Translations under genes and position numbers: made by a program
From: Arenibacterium halophilum
Lineage (GTDB): Bacteria > Pseudomonadota > Alphaproteobacteria > Rhodobacterales > Rhodobacteraceae
Assembly (NCBI RefSeq): GCF_005938225.1
Contig: NZ_VCPC01000002.1
Coordinates: forward strand, 868,001 to 932,000
DNA: 64,000 nucleotides
Direction: 5' to 3'
The notes under the pieces: generated by a model
Databases searched by the model: none
Told to the model about the DNA's origin: nothing
What the model saw: only the letters and a program-made list of their open reading frames with translations
In this document: positions 50,813 through 59,053 of the stretch, one piece after another
How the letters are laid out: every line of letters begins with the position of its first letter
Numbering within the stretch: the first letter of the stretch is position 1

Positions 50813-51151
50813 ATGACCTATATCGTCAACGATAACTGCATCGCCTGCAAATACACGGACTGCGTCGAGGTTTGCCCCGTCGACTGTTTCTACGAGGGCG
50901 AGAACATGTTGGTGATCCATCCGGATGAATGTATCGACTGTGGCGTTTGCGAACCGGAATGCCCGGCCGACGCGATCCGTCCCGATACCGATCCGGGCAC
51001 TGAAACATGGGTTGAATTCAACCGTAAATATGCCGAGCTCTGGCCTGTCATCATCACCCGCAAGGACCCGCTGCCCGAGGCAGAGGAACGCGACGGCGAG
51101 ACTGGCAAGCTCGAGAAATACTTTTCCGAGACGCCCGGCGAAGGCGGCTGA
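50813..51151 (+). CDS. fdxA: Seven-iron ferredoxin FdxA
   Basis: 112 residues. Cluster motifs: [18 protein letters not shown] and [16 protein letters not shown], the spacing of a [3Fe-4S][4Fe-4S] ferredoxin. C-terminal extension ends [14 protein letters not shown], usual for alphaproteobacterial FdxA. Electron carrier; partner unknown. It has its own upstream gap of 146 bp and lies ahead of carD, as in other alphaproteobacteria. Confidence 0.95.
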   Translation: MTYIVNDNCIACKYTDCVEVCPVDCFYEGENMLVIHPDECIDCGVCEPECPADAIRPDTDPGTETWVEFNRKYAELWPVIITRKDPLPEAEERDGETGKLEKYFSETPGEGG

Positions 51152-51432
51152 GCGATTCGAATCACGTTGGGCGTGGGTGCCGGCAGCTTGCCGGGCCAAT
51201 CGTCTGTGTTTGCAGCTATTTTATGCGGTTTCCGTTGCGTCAGCTTCCATATGGGCCATTTTTGTGATATGGTTCCGTTACAAACTATGGAAACAGCCGG
51301 TCGGACCCAATTGATCACTCTGGAATGGGTCTTCGTGACATCGGACAACACGCAAACGTGCCGGGACATGGCAGTGCCCCGTTGCGGTTTTCGTGTCTTT
51401 GCAGATGCGGCCGGGTTATTGGGAAGTCCTGA

Positions 51433-51942
51433 ATGACCAAATCGAAAAAGCTCGAATTCCGCCCCAACGACTATGTGGTCTACCCGGCCCACGGCGTTGG
51501 CCAGATCGTATCGATCGAAGAGCAGGAAGTCGCCGGTCTGTCGCTTGAACTGTTCGTGATCTCGTTCGAGAAGGACAAGATGACGCTGCGTGTGCCCACG
51601 CACAAGGCCACCGAAATCGGGATGCGCTCGCTCAGCTCGCCCGATGTGATCAGCCAGGCGATGAAAACGCTGAAGGGCAAGGCCAAGGTGAAACGCGCCA
51701 TGTGGTCGCGCCGGGCGCAGGAATACGAACAGAAAATCAACTCGGGTGATCTGATCTCGATCGCCGAAGTGGTGCGCGATCTGCACCGCACCGACGACCA
51801 GCGCGAACAAAGCTATTCCGAGCGGCAGCTGTACGAAGCTGCGCTGGAGCGGCTGACGCGCGAAGTTGCGGCCGTGGGCGGGGGCGATGAAGTTGTCGCG
51901 GCCAAGCAGGTCGATGACGTGCTGATGTCGCGCGCGGCCTAA
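51433..51942 (+). CDS. carD: CarD/CdnL family transcription factor
   Basis: 169 residues. The N-terminal RNA polymerase beta-binding Tudor-like domain (about 8-65) has FRPNDYVVYPAHGVGQIVSI; the C-terminal helical DNA-binding part has WSRRAQEYEQKINSGDLISI and EVVRDLHR. CarD stabilises open promoter complexes, especially at rRNA promoters. Single gene with a strong terminator after it. Confidence 0.95.
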   Translation: MTKSKKLEFRPNDYVVYPAHGVGQIVSIEEQEVAGLSLELFVISFEKDKMTLRVPTHKATEIGMRSLSSPDVISQAMKTLKGKAKVKRAMWSRRAQEYEQKINSGDLISIAEVVRDLHRTDDQREQSYSERQLYEAALERLTREVAAVGGGDEVVAAKQVDDVLMSRAA

Positions 51943-51965
51943 CCGCTCTTTTACACGACAATCGC

Positions 51966-51993
51966 AACCGCGCCTTTCGGGGCGCGGTTTTTT
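51966..51993 (+). terminator. Rho-independent terminator after carD
   Basis: AACCGCGCC-TTTCGG-GGCGCGGTT followed by TTTT, 23 nt past the carD stop. The symmetric AA/TT edges mean it could also serve the convergent cobS gene, which ends 7 bp later. Confidence 0.9.
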
Positions 51994-51999
51994 CATGCG

Positions 52000-52758
52000 C
52001 TACAAGTGGGCGGCAAAGGCCAGCAGCATGGCGATTTCCCCCAGTTGCTGCGACGCGCCCAGGATATCGCCGGTCTGCCCTCCGATCCGTTTGCGCGCCT
52101 GCCGCGCCAGCCACGCCAGCGCCAGTGCGCCCAGCAGCGCACCGGTGACCACCTCAGCGCCGGCGGCCAGCCATGCCAGCGCCAGACCAAGCGACAGCCC
52201 AATGGCGCAGGCACGTGCCGTGGGGCGTCCCACCCCATGCGACAGGCCAAAATCGCGGGCGTGGGGCAGGGCGGCCATCAGCACCGGCATCCCCGCGCGC
52301 GACAGGCAGGCGGCGGCGACAATCGCGCCGGGGGCCACGGGCAGCAGCGCGGCGATCAGCGCCCACCGCAGGCCCAGCGACAGCACCAGCGCAATGGCCC
52401 CATAGGCCCCCACGGTGCTGTCTTTCATGATCTCCAGCCGTCGTTCGCGGGTGTGCCCACCCCACAGCCCGTCCAACGTATCGGCCAGCCCGTCCTCGTG
52501 CATCGCGCCCGTCGCGGCGCATTGCACCACCAGTGCCAGCCCGGCGGCCACCATCGCAGGCAACCCTGCGTGCAGCGCGAGGACTCCGGCCAAAGCGGCG
52601 AGCCCGCCCACCACCAGCCCGGCCAGCGGAAAGGCCCAGACCACGCGCGCCTGCCGCTGGAACGCGGCATCGGGCAGGCGCGGCAGGGGCAGGCGCGTCA
52701 GCAGCGCCAGCGCGACAAGGATGTCACGCGCGCGGTCGGCCTTGTCGTTTTCGGGCAT
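52000..52758 (-). CDS. cobS: Adenosylcobinamide-GDP ribazoletransferase
   Basis: 252 residues, polytopic membrane enzyme of the last steps of cobalamin synthesis: joins adenosylcobinamide-GDP with alpha-ribazole. The family motif is MHEDGLADTLDGLWGG followed by RRLEIMKDSTVGAYGAIAL. Also called cobV. It is divergent from cobT, which makes the other substrate. The 80-bp gap between them is too short to hold a cobalamin riboswitch. Confidence 0.95.
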   Translation of the reverse strand: MPENDKADRARDILVALALLTRLPLPRLPDAAFQRQARVVWAFPLAGLVVGGLAALAGVLALHAGLPAMVAAGLALVVQCAATGAMHEDGLADTLDGLWGGHTRERRLEIMKDSTVGAYGAIALVLSLGLRWALIAALLPVAPGAIVAAACLSRAGMPVLMAALPHARDFGLSHGVGRPTARACAIGLSLGLALAWLAAGAEVVTGALLGALALAWLARQARKRIGGQTGDILGASQQLGEIAMLLAFAAHL

Positions 52759-52838
52759 TCACGCGGCCTTTCCCGGGGTTGTGCGGCGGGGTGCATGGGT
52801 TAAACACCGCGATGACGAATGATGCAATGAGGCTTTGA

Positions 52839-53858
52839 ATGCTGCCCGACCTGAGTGACCTTTCGACGTTCCGTACCCTGCTGGCACAGGCCCCTGCGCC
52901 GGATCAGCCCGCGCTGGAGGCCGCGCGCGACCGCAACGGGCAGCTGACGAAACCGCCGGGCGCGCTGGGTCGGCTCGAGGATCTGGCGATCTGGTACGCG
53001 GGCTGGCGCGGCACTGGCCGCCCCCGGGTCGAGGCGCCGCAGGTGATCGTCTTCGCGGGCAACCACGGCGTGACCGCGCAGGGGGTGTCGGCCTTCCCGC
53101 CCGAGGTGACCGTGCAGATGGTCGCCAACTTTCAGGCGGGCGGTGCGGCGATCAACCAGCTGGCGCAGGCGGCCGGGGCCACGATGACGGTGCACGCGTT
53201 GGACCTTGACCGCCCCACGGTCGATTTCACCACCGGCCCTGCGATGAGCGAGGCCGAGTTGCTTGACGCGCTGCGCACCGGATGGACTGCGGTGGATCCT
53301 CAGGCCGACGTGCTGGTGGTGGGTGAGATGGGCATCGGCAACACCACCCCCGCCGCCGCGATCTGCACCGCGCTATTTGGCGGTGACGCGGGCAGCTGGA
53401 CAGGTCGGGGCACCGGCGTGGACGATGCCGGGCTGGCGCTGAAAACCGATGTGGTGGCGCGGGGCGTCGCGCTGCACGCCGAAGCCGCAGGCGACGGGAT
53501 CGAGGTGCTGCGCCGCCTGGGCGGGCGCGAGATTGCCGCCATGGCGGGCGCGATGGCCGCCGCGCGCGTGCTGCGAATTCCGGTCGTGCTGGATGGCTTC
53601 ATCTGCTGCGCGGCGGCGGCCTGTTTGCAGGCGGTGGCCCAGGGCGCGCTGGATCACGCCGTCGCCGGCCACCAAAGCGCCGAGGGCGCCCACGCTGCGC
53701 TGCTGGGCAAACTGGGGAAAGAACCGCTGCTGACCCTCGGCCTGCGACTTGGCGAAGGCTCGGGCGGGGCACTGGCGCTAGGCGTCCTGAAAGCCGCCAT
53801 CGCCTGCCACAGCGGCATGGCGACATTCGCCGAGGCAGGGGTGTCTGAGGGGGAGTGA
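52839..53858 (+). CDS. cobT: Nicotinate-nucleotide-dimethylbenzimidazole phosphoribosyltransferase
   Basis: 339 residues. Makes alpha-ribazole phosphate from dimethylbenzimidazole. Motifs: [51 protein letters not shown] and [13 protein letters not shown] with the catalytic Glu close to the C-terminus. Also called cobU. Divergent from cobS. Confidence 0.96.
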   Translation: MLPDLSDLSTFRTLLAQAPAPDQPALEAARDRNGQLTKPPGALGRLEDLAIWYAGWRGTGRPRVEAPQVIVFAGNHGVTAQGVSAFPPEVTVQMVANFQAGGAAINQLAQAAGATMTVHALDLDRPTVDFTTGPAMSEAELLDALRTGWTAVDPQADVLVVGEMGIGNTTPAAAICTALFGGDAGSWTGRGTGVDDAGLALKTDVVARGVALHAEAAGDGIEVLRRLGGREIAAMAGAMAAARVLRIPVVLDGFICCAAAACLQAVAQGALDHAVAGHQSAEGAHAALLGKLGKEPLLTLGLRLGEGSGGALALGVLKAAIACHSGMATFAEAGVSEGE

Positions 53859-54031
53859 TCGGGTAGAGGGGGAACGGGGCCCGAGGCGGTTTGGTCGCCT
53901 TGGGTGTTTCTGGGCTGTGAAGGTCGGTTAAGAGCCCATAGCGAACAGTCGGAGGCGTAGCTTCAGGCGCAGACCCAGCAAGGGCTACTGCCCGCACACT
54001 GTCGGCGGTGGTAAAGTGCTGTTCCCTGTAT

Positions 54032-54057
54032 AAGATACAGCATGAAAGATACAGCAT
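54032..54057 (+). repeat. Two tandem 14-bp repeats before the HNH gene
   Basis: AAGATACAGCAT at 54032-54043 and again at 54046-54057, period 14 bp, ending 21 bp before the HNH gene ATG. Position suggests an operator or autoregulatory site. The sequence turns AT-rich at this point. Confidence 0.65.
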
Positions 54058-54078
54058 AATTTTTGAGAGATAGCCGTT

Positions 54079-55056
54079 ATGAGCAAATATGATATTTTAA
54101 GGGAGATATCTCGCGAACTGGAAACATTTGACGCCGGTCTGAAGAATATTTTTAAGTGCCCAATCTGTCTGCGAGACCTTCCGGTTGGGAATATTGATTC
54201 AAAAGACCGCCAATTTTCAATCGATGAGGAACACATCATTCCAAAATCAGTTGGCGGAAAAATAACAATATTCCTCTGTAAATCGTGCAACAACACTGCT
54301 GGCTCAAAGCATACAAAATGGCTTGGCGAATATATAGAAATATTTGAGGGCAAGGCGCCATTTCACGCTTCTGGAAAAAAGCAGAAAGCCACTGCCACTG
54401 CCGATGGTTATACGATTAATGGCACCTTAAAAGTGGCTGAAGGCGGGGATCTGGAGTTTGTCGCACTGCGCAGTCATTCGCATCCGCACGCTTTTGAGGG
54501 GCATGTAAATGCCCCATCTGGTTCCAAACTCACTGTGCAAGTTGATGTTCCAGCCTATCGGCAAGAGAAGCTGGTCGGGGTTGGTTTTCTGGCTGCGGCT
54601 TACGAGCTTTGGTTCAAAAATTTTGGGTACTCATTCGTACTGCAAAAATCGCTAGATATCGTCCGGGAGCAAATATCCAACCCAGAAGAAGACATCATTG
54701 ACTGGTGCTATACTATAGACACGGAGGAGTATTTTGGTGAAGGACAGATTCTGAGGGAGCCAGCCATCGGTGTGATGAGGTTTGGACAAGATCACTTCGC
54801 CATAGCTGTGATCTTTAATCAGATAGTCATCCTTCCATCTCCGACAAAGCAGCACCCTGATAGGGCGCATTACAAGGAAATCCGTCATCTACTATTGTCG
54901 CTGAAGCCACAGATTGCTCCACGTTTTCAGAACCGTTGTACTGGGCCTGGATACATGATTTGTGGTGACGATTTGATTGTCAGACCAGACATGGTGGATC
55001 TAAGCGCTAAGCCTGTGCGGCAAGTAATCATGCCTGCATTGCAAAAATGGGCCTAA
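54079..55056 (+). CDS. HNH endonuclease family protein, probably acquired
   Basis: 325 residues. The N-terminal zinc-ribbon HNH module (about 27-80) has CPIC, DEEHIIPKSVGG (the catalytic His pair region) and CKSCNNTAGSKHTKWLGEY. The remaining about 240 residues form an unrecognised beta-rich domain (TINGTLKVAEGGDLEFVALR; KLTVQVDVPAYRQEKLVGVG). Codon choice is clearly more AT-rich than in all neighbours, and it stands alone between cobT and the antiporter, suggesting horizontal transfer. A defence or mobile-element role is possible but not shown. Confidence 0.8.
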   Translation: MSKYDILREISRELETFDAGLKNIFKCPICLRDLPVGNIDSKDRQFSIDEEHIIPKSVGGKITIFLCKSCNNTAGSKHTKWLGEYIEIFEGKAPFHASGKKQKATATADGYTINGTLKVAEGGDLEFVALRSHSHPHAFEGHVNAPSGSKLTVQVDVPAYRQEKLVGVGFLAAAYELWFKNFGYSFVLQKSLDIVREQISNPEEDIIDWCYTIDTEEYFGEGQILREPAIGVMRFGQDHFAIAVIFNQIVILPSPTKQHPDRAHYKEIRHLLLSLKPQIAPRFQNRCTGPGYMICGDDLIVRPDMVDLSAKPVRQVIMPALQKWA

Positions 55057-55070
55057 GCGGAGGTCCGCTT
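55055..55070 (+). terminator. Short hairpin at the HNH gene stop
   Basis: AAGCGGA-GG-TCCGCTT begins within the stop codon. Perfect 7-bp stem followed by TGCCCAATTT, so only a weak intrinsic terminator. Confidence 0.45.
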
Positions 55071-55165
55071 TGCCCAATTTGTTCGCATAGTCGACTTTGA
55101 CCGCTCTAGCGCGGTATCGGCTCCAATCGACCTACAACGTAGACCCGCCCAAACTCGCCAAACAC

Positions 55166-57049
55166 CTACCCTGCCTTCTTCCGGTCCGTGTCCGACACCC
55201 GGTTCAGCAGGGCGGTTTCCAGTTCTTTTTCCAGCTCTTTTGAGCGGGCGATGTAGGCGGCGTTTTCTCCGGCGGGGAGGTTCGGGTCCCAGACCTCGGC
55301 CAGGCGGAGGACGGATTCGCGATCGTGGGCATAGAACATCTGTTCGGCCTCGGCGGCCTCGTATTCGCTGAGGCCGACGTTTTCCAGGACATAGCGCCCG
55401 GCGCGGAGCGAGCTGTCGAACATCTCGCGCACGATGTCGTTGGCGCCGGCGCGGTACAGGCGGAAGACGTGGTTACGGTCGTAGGCGCGGGCGACGATGT
55501 GCAGGTCGGGCCTCTGGCGGCGGGCATAGGCCACCAGCTGGGTCGCCTTGTCGGGATCGTCCAGCGCCACCACCAGCACGCGCGCCTTGGCAAGCCCCGC
55601 GGCCTTCAGCAGCTCGGGGCGGGTCGGGTCGCCGAGGAAGCCCTTGAAGCCAAAGCGGCGCATCAGCTGGATCGTCTGCATGTCGTGGTCAAGCACGACC
55701 GTCTTGAACCCGCTGGCCTGCACCAGCCGGTTCACGATCTGCCCGAAGCGGCCGATGCCCGCGATGATGACGGGGCCCTCGGTGTCGATCTTGTCGGCCT
55801 CGTAACCCGATCCGCCATCGCGCATCCGGCGCGAGATCTGATCGTAGAGGATGAACAGCAGCGGCGTGATCAGCATGGTCAGCGCGATCACCAGCAGCAG
55901 TTTTTCCGACACGTCGCGCGGGATCACGTTCTGCTGGACGGAAAAGGCGATGAGGACAAAGCCGAATTCGCCCGCCTGCGCCAGCGACAGCGTGAACAGC
56001 CAGCGATCGCGCCCCTTGAGCCGGAAGGCGCGGCCCAGCCCATAGAGGATGACGCCCTTGGCGACGATCACCAGAACCGCCAGCCCGATCAGGTCGCCCG
56101 GATCGGCGAAGAAGGTGTCAAAGTCGATCCCCGCGCCCACGGTGATGAAGAACAGGCCCAGCAACAGGCCCTTGAACGGCTCAAGGTCGCTTTCCAGTTC
56201 ATGGCGGAATTCGCTGTTCGCCAGCACGACGCCCGCAAGGAAGGCGCCAAGCGCGGGCGACAGGCCCACCAGCATCATCAGAAAGGAAATCCCGACCACG
56301 ATCAGCAGCGCCAGCGCGGTATACATCTCGCGCAGGCGGGTGGCGTGGATGAAGCGGAACACCGGCCGGATCAGGTAGACCCCCGTCAGGATCACCACAC
56401 CGATCGCCCCCAGCGTGACAAGCGTGACACCCCAGCCGGGCAACCCTTCGACCAGAGAGGGCACATGCCCATGCGCCTCGGCCGCCTGATGCACGGCCAG
56501 CGAGATCGAGCCGTCTTCGTTGATGGCGCCATAGATCGGGGCGGCCAGCAGCGGCAGGAAGGCCAGGATCGGGATCACCGCGATGTCCTGCGTCAGCAGC
56601 ACCGAAAAGGCGGATCGCCCGCCACCGGTCTGCATCAGCCCCTTTTCGGAAAGGGTTTGCAGCACGATGGCGGTCGAGGACAACGACAGCGTCAGCCCGA
56701 TGGCGAGCGCGACCGACCAAACCTGCCCGGCGGCCATCGCGGCCCCCATCAGCGCCAGCGTGCTGACCACCACCTGCATCCCGCCCATGCCGATAAGCCG
56801 GTGGCGCATTTCCCACAGCGCGCGCGGTTCCAGCTCAAGCCCGATCAGGAACAGCATCATCACCACGCCAAATTCGGCAAAGTGTTGTAATTCCTGGGTT
56901 TCGCTGCCCACGAGGTGGAAGGCAGGTCCAATCAGGATTCCCGCCGCCAGATACCCCAGAACCGAGCCAAGCCCCAGCCGCGAAGCAATGGGCACCGCGA
57001 TCACGGCGGCGGCAAGGTAGATCGAAGCCTGGTAGAGAAAGCTTTCCAT
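55166..57049 (-). CDS. Monovalent cation:proton antiporter, CPA2 family (KefB/KefC-like)
   Basis: 627 residues from ATG 57049 (MESFLYQASIYLAAAVIAVP). About twelve helices with the Na+/H+ exchanger core (LGYLAAGILIGP; LSPALGAFLAGVVLANSEF), then a TrkA-N/RCK domain from about 425: VIIAGIGRFGQIVNRLV and VLDHDMQTIQLMRRFG. Probably potassium efflux, gated by nucleotide or glutathione adducts as in Kef. A reading to 57118 is not supported. No KefF/KefG partner is nearby. Confidence 0.93.
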   Translation of the reverse strand: MESFLYQASIYLAAAVIAVPIASRLGLGSVLGYLAAGILIGPAFHLVGSETQELQHFAEFGVVMMLFLIGLELEPRALWEMRHRLIGMGGMQVVVSTLALMGAAMAAGQVWSVALAIGLTLSLSSTAIVLQTLSEKGLMQTGGGRSAFSVLLTQDIAVIPILAFLPLLAAPIYGAINEDGSISLAVHQAAEAHGHVPSLVEGLPGWGVTLVTLGAIGVVILTGVYLIRPVFRFIHATRLREMYTALALLIVVGISFLMMLVGLSPALGAFLAGVVLANSEFRHELESDLEPFKGLLLGLFFITVGAGIDFDTFFADPGDLIGLAVLVIVAKGVILYGLGRAFRLKGRDRWLFTLSLAQAGEFGFVLIAFSVQQNVIPRDVSEKLLLVIALTMLITPLLFILYDQISRRMRDGGSGYEADKIDTEGPVIIAGIGRFGQIVNRLVQASGFKTVVLDHDMQTIQLMRRFGFKGFLGDPTRPELLKAAGLAKARVLVVALDDPDKATQLVAYARRQRPDLHIVARAYDRNHVFRLYRAGANDIVREMFDSSLRAGRYVLENVGLSEYEAAEAEQMFYAHDRESVLRLAEVWDPNLPAGENAAYIARSKELEKELETALLNRVSDTDRKKAG

Positions 57050-57157
57050 GGCGTGGGCAATATCCTGTCGACTATGCGCCCATGATCCGACGGGGGGGGC
57101 GACAAACTCAACCCGCAAAACGCGGGGATGACGGAAAGTTTCGCGCTATCGGCGTGC

Positions 57158-57613
57158 TCAGGTCGGCAGGGGCGCGTCGCGTTTCAGCTGGTCCATCACG
57201 ATCTGGCTTTGCACCCGCGCGACCGACGGATGCGGCAGAAGCACCTCGTGCAGCAGGCGGTTCAGCGCGGGCAGGTCCGAGCAGTAGACGCGCAGCAGGT
57301 AATCGGCCTCGCCTGTCATGGTCCATGCGCTGGTGATTTCCGGGCGCGATTGCACCAGCCGGGCAAATTCGCGCGATTGCTGCGGCCCATGGGTGGCCAG
57401 TTGCACCTGAACGAACCCCTGGACGGCAAGCCCGATGCGCTGCGGATCCAGCCGCGCGGCATAGCCCTGGATATAGCCCTCGGTTTCCAGCCGCTGACGG
57501 CGACGCCCGGCCTGGCTGGGCGAGAGGTTCAGAAGCTCTCCCAACTGCTGCGCGGTGAGGTGCGCGTTCTGTTGCAGGGCCGAGAGCAGGCGGGAATCGG
57601 TGTCATCCAGCAT
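57158..57613 (-). CDS. Lrp/AsnC family transcriptional regulator
   Basis: 151 residues from ATG 57613 (MLDDTDSRLLSALQQNAHLT). Winged-helix DNA-binding start with recognition helix LSPSQAGRRRQRLETEGYIQ, then the RAM/AsnC ligand domain (ITSAWTMTGEADYLLRVYCS). It is divergent from hppD with 155 bp between; the palindrome at 57646-57660 lies in that gap. Most simply it controls hppD in response to an aromatic amino acid or its breakdown products. Confidence 0.93.
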   Translation of the reverse strand: MLDDTDSRLLSALQQNAHLTAQQLGELLNLSPSQAGRRRQRLETEGYIQGYAARLDPQRIGLAVQGFVQVQLATHGPQQSREFARLVQSRPEITSAWTMTGEADYLLRVYCSDLPALNRLLHEVLLPHPSVARVQSQIVMDQLKRDAPLPT

Positions 57614-57645
57614 ATGCGGCGTTTTTCCATACTTGGTCGCAATAG

Positions 57646-57660
57646 TGCGTAGCATACGCA
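57646..57660. promoter_or_regulatory. Candidate Lrp-type operator between the regulator and hppD
   Basis: Perfect inverted repeat TGCGTA-GCA-TACGCA (15 bp, odd centre), the length and symmetry expected of an AsnC/Lrp site, 33 bp upstream of the regulator start. A further pair of 8-mers, GGAACGAA (57676-57683) and TTCGTTCC (57733-57740), is inverted across 49 bp. Confidence 0.55.
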
Positions 57661-57768
57661 TAAAATAGGTTCCGGGGAACGAAGAATGCGCAGAAACAGC
57701 ATGGGTCCTGCGATAAAATGCATCCAAAGCGGTTCGTTCCGCGTTGACTTGTCAGACAGGAGGATGCC

Positions 57769-58863
57769 ATGGGCCCGTTCCCGCACGACGCACCGAAATC
57801 GAAAATCACCCCGGAAAACCCCGCCGGCACCGACGGTTTTGAATTCGTCGAGTTTGCCCACCCCGACCCGGAAGAGCTGCGCGGTGTCTTCTCGCGCATG
57901 GGGTACGAGTTGGTCGGCCGCCACAAGACCAAGAACATCGAGCTGTGGCAGCAGGGCGATATCACCTATCTGCTGAATGCCGAGCCGAACAGCTTTGCCG
58001 CGCGCTTCGTGGAAGAGCACGGACCCTGCGCCCCTTCGATGGGCTGGCGCGTGGTGGATGCGCAGAAGGCCTTCGACCATGCGGTGTCGAAAGGCGCCGA
58101 GCCCTACGAGGGCGATGACAAATCCATGGATGTGCCCGCGATCAAGGGCATCGGCGGGTCGCTGATCTATTTCATCGACCAGTATTACGAGACGTCGCCC
58201 TATAACGAAGAATTCGAGTGGCTGAAGCAGTCCAAGCCGCGCGGCGTGGGGTTCTATTACCTCGACCACCTGACCCACAACGTGTTCAAGGGCAACATGG
58301 ACAAATGGTTCCGGTTCTACGGCGACCTGTTCAATTTCCGCGAGATCCGGTTCTTTGACATCGAGGGCAAATTCACCGGGCTGTTCAGCCGCGCGCTGAC
58401 CTCGCCCTGTGGGCGCATCCGCATCCCGATCAACGAAGACCGGGGCGAAACCGGGCAGATCGTGGCCTATTTGAAGAAGTACAACGGCGAAGGCATCCAG
58501 CATATCGCTGTCGGCTCGGACGATATTTACGACAGCACCGATGCGATTGCCGAGATGGGCGTGAAATTCATGCCCGGCCCGCCGGACACCTATTACGACA
58601 TGTCGAAAACCCGCGTGGTCGATCACGAAGAACCGATCGAGCGGATGAAGAAGCACGGCATCCTGATCGACGGCGAAGGCGTGGTGGATGGCGGCGAGAC
58701 CCGCATCCTGCTGCAAATCTTCTCGAAAACCGTGATCGGACCGATCTTCTTCGAGTTCATCCAGCGCAAGGGCGACGACGGCTTTGGCGAGGGCAACTTC
58801 AAGGCGCTGTTCGAAAGCATCGAACAAGAGCAGATCGACAACGGCGAAATCGCCGCCGAATAA
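57769..58863 (+). CDS. hppD: 4-Hydroxyphenylpyruvate dioxygenase
   Basis: 364 residues. Converts 4-hydroxyphenylpyruvate to homogentisate in tyrosine breakdown. The iron ligands (2-His-1-carboxylate) are seen in FYYLDHLTHNVFKG, GIQHIAVGSDDIYD and the C-terminal GPIFFEFIQRKGDDGFGEGN. AGGAGG lies 5 nt before ATG 57769. Regulated most likely by the divergent Lrp-type protein. No other tyrosine catabolic gene is nearby. Confidence 0.96.
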   Translation: MGPFPHDAPKSKITPENPAGTDGFEFVEFAHPDPEELRGVFSRMGYELVGRHKTKNIELWQQGDITYLLNAEPNSFAARFVEEHGPCAPSMGWRVVDAQKAFDHAVSKGAEPYEGDDKSMDVPAIKGIGGSLIYFIDQYYETSPYNEEFEWLKQSKPRGVGFYYLDHLTHNVFKGNMDKWFRFYGDLFNFREIRFFDIEGKFTGLFSRALTSPCGRIRIPINEDRGETGQIVAYLKKYNGEGIQHIAVGSDDIYDSTDAIAEMGVKFMPGPPDTYYDMSKTRVVDHEEPIERMKKHGILIDGEGVVDGGETRILLQIFSKTVIGPIFFEFIQRKGDDGFGEGNFKALFESIEQEQIDNGEIAAE

Positions 58864-58886
58864 CACCGATCAGACGTGAGACAGGC

Positions 58887-58915
58887 CAGCCGGTGCGCCC
58901 CCCGCGCGCCGGCTG
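58887..58915 (+). terminator. Hairpin after hppD
   Basis: CAGCCGG (58887-58893) pairs with CCGGCTG (58909-58915); inner bases (GCGC/GCGC) lengthen the stem across one G-T pair. It lies 24 nt past the stop. The T-run is weak (TTGCTTG). Confidence 0.6.
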
Positions 58916-59053
58916 TTGCTTGCGTGCCATGAGGGTACGGGTGACGTTGGGGAAGCTGCTGCCTGTTAATTGTGCGCTTTGTAGGAAGTCGTTAACAAAA
59001 AGGACGGCGCGCATCATGGCCGCGCCGGCATTTGAAATATCCCGAGGCAGATC

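Noticed and set aside
51152-51432. Small gene between fdxA and carD (open frame 51167-51436)
   Set aside because: Overlaps the carD start, has no ribosome binding site and no recognisable features; more likely the carD leader.
52759-52838. Cobalamin riboswitch between cobS and cobT
   Set aside because: The gap is only 80 bp, too short for the about 200-nt riboswitch, and no B12-box was seen.
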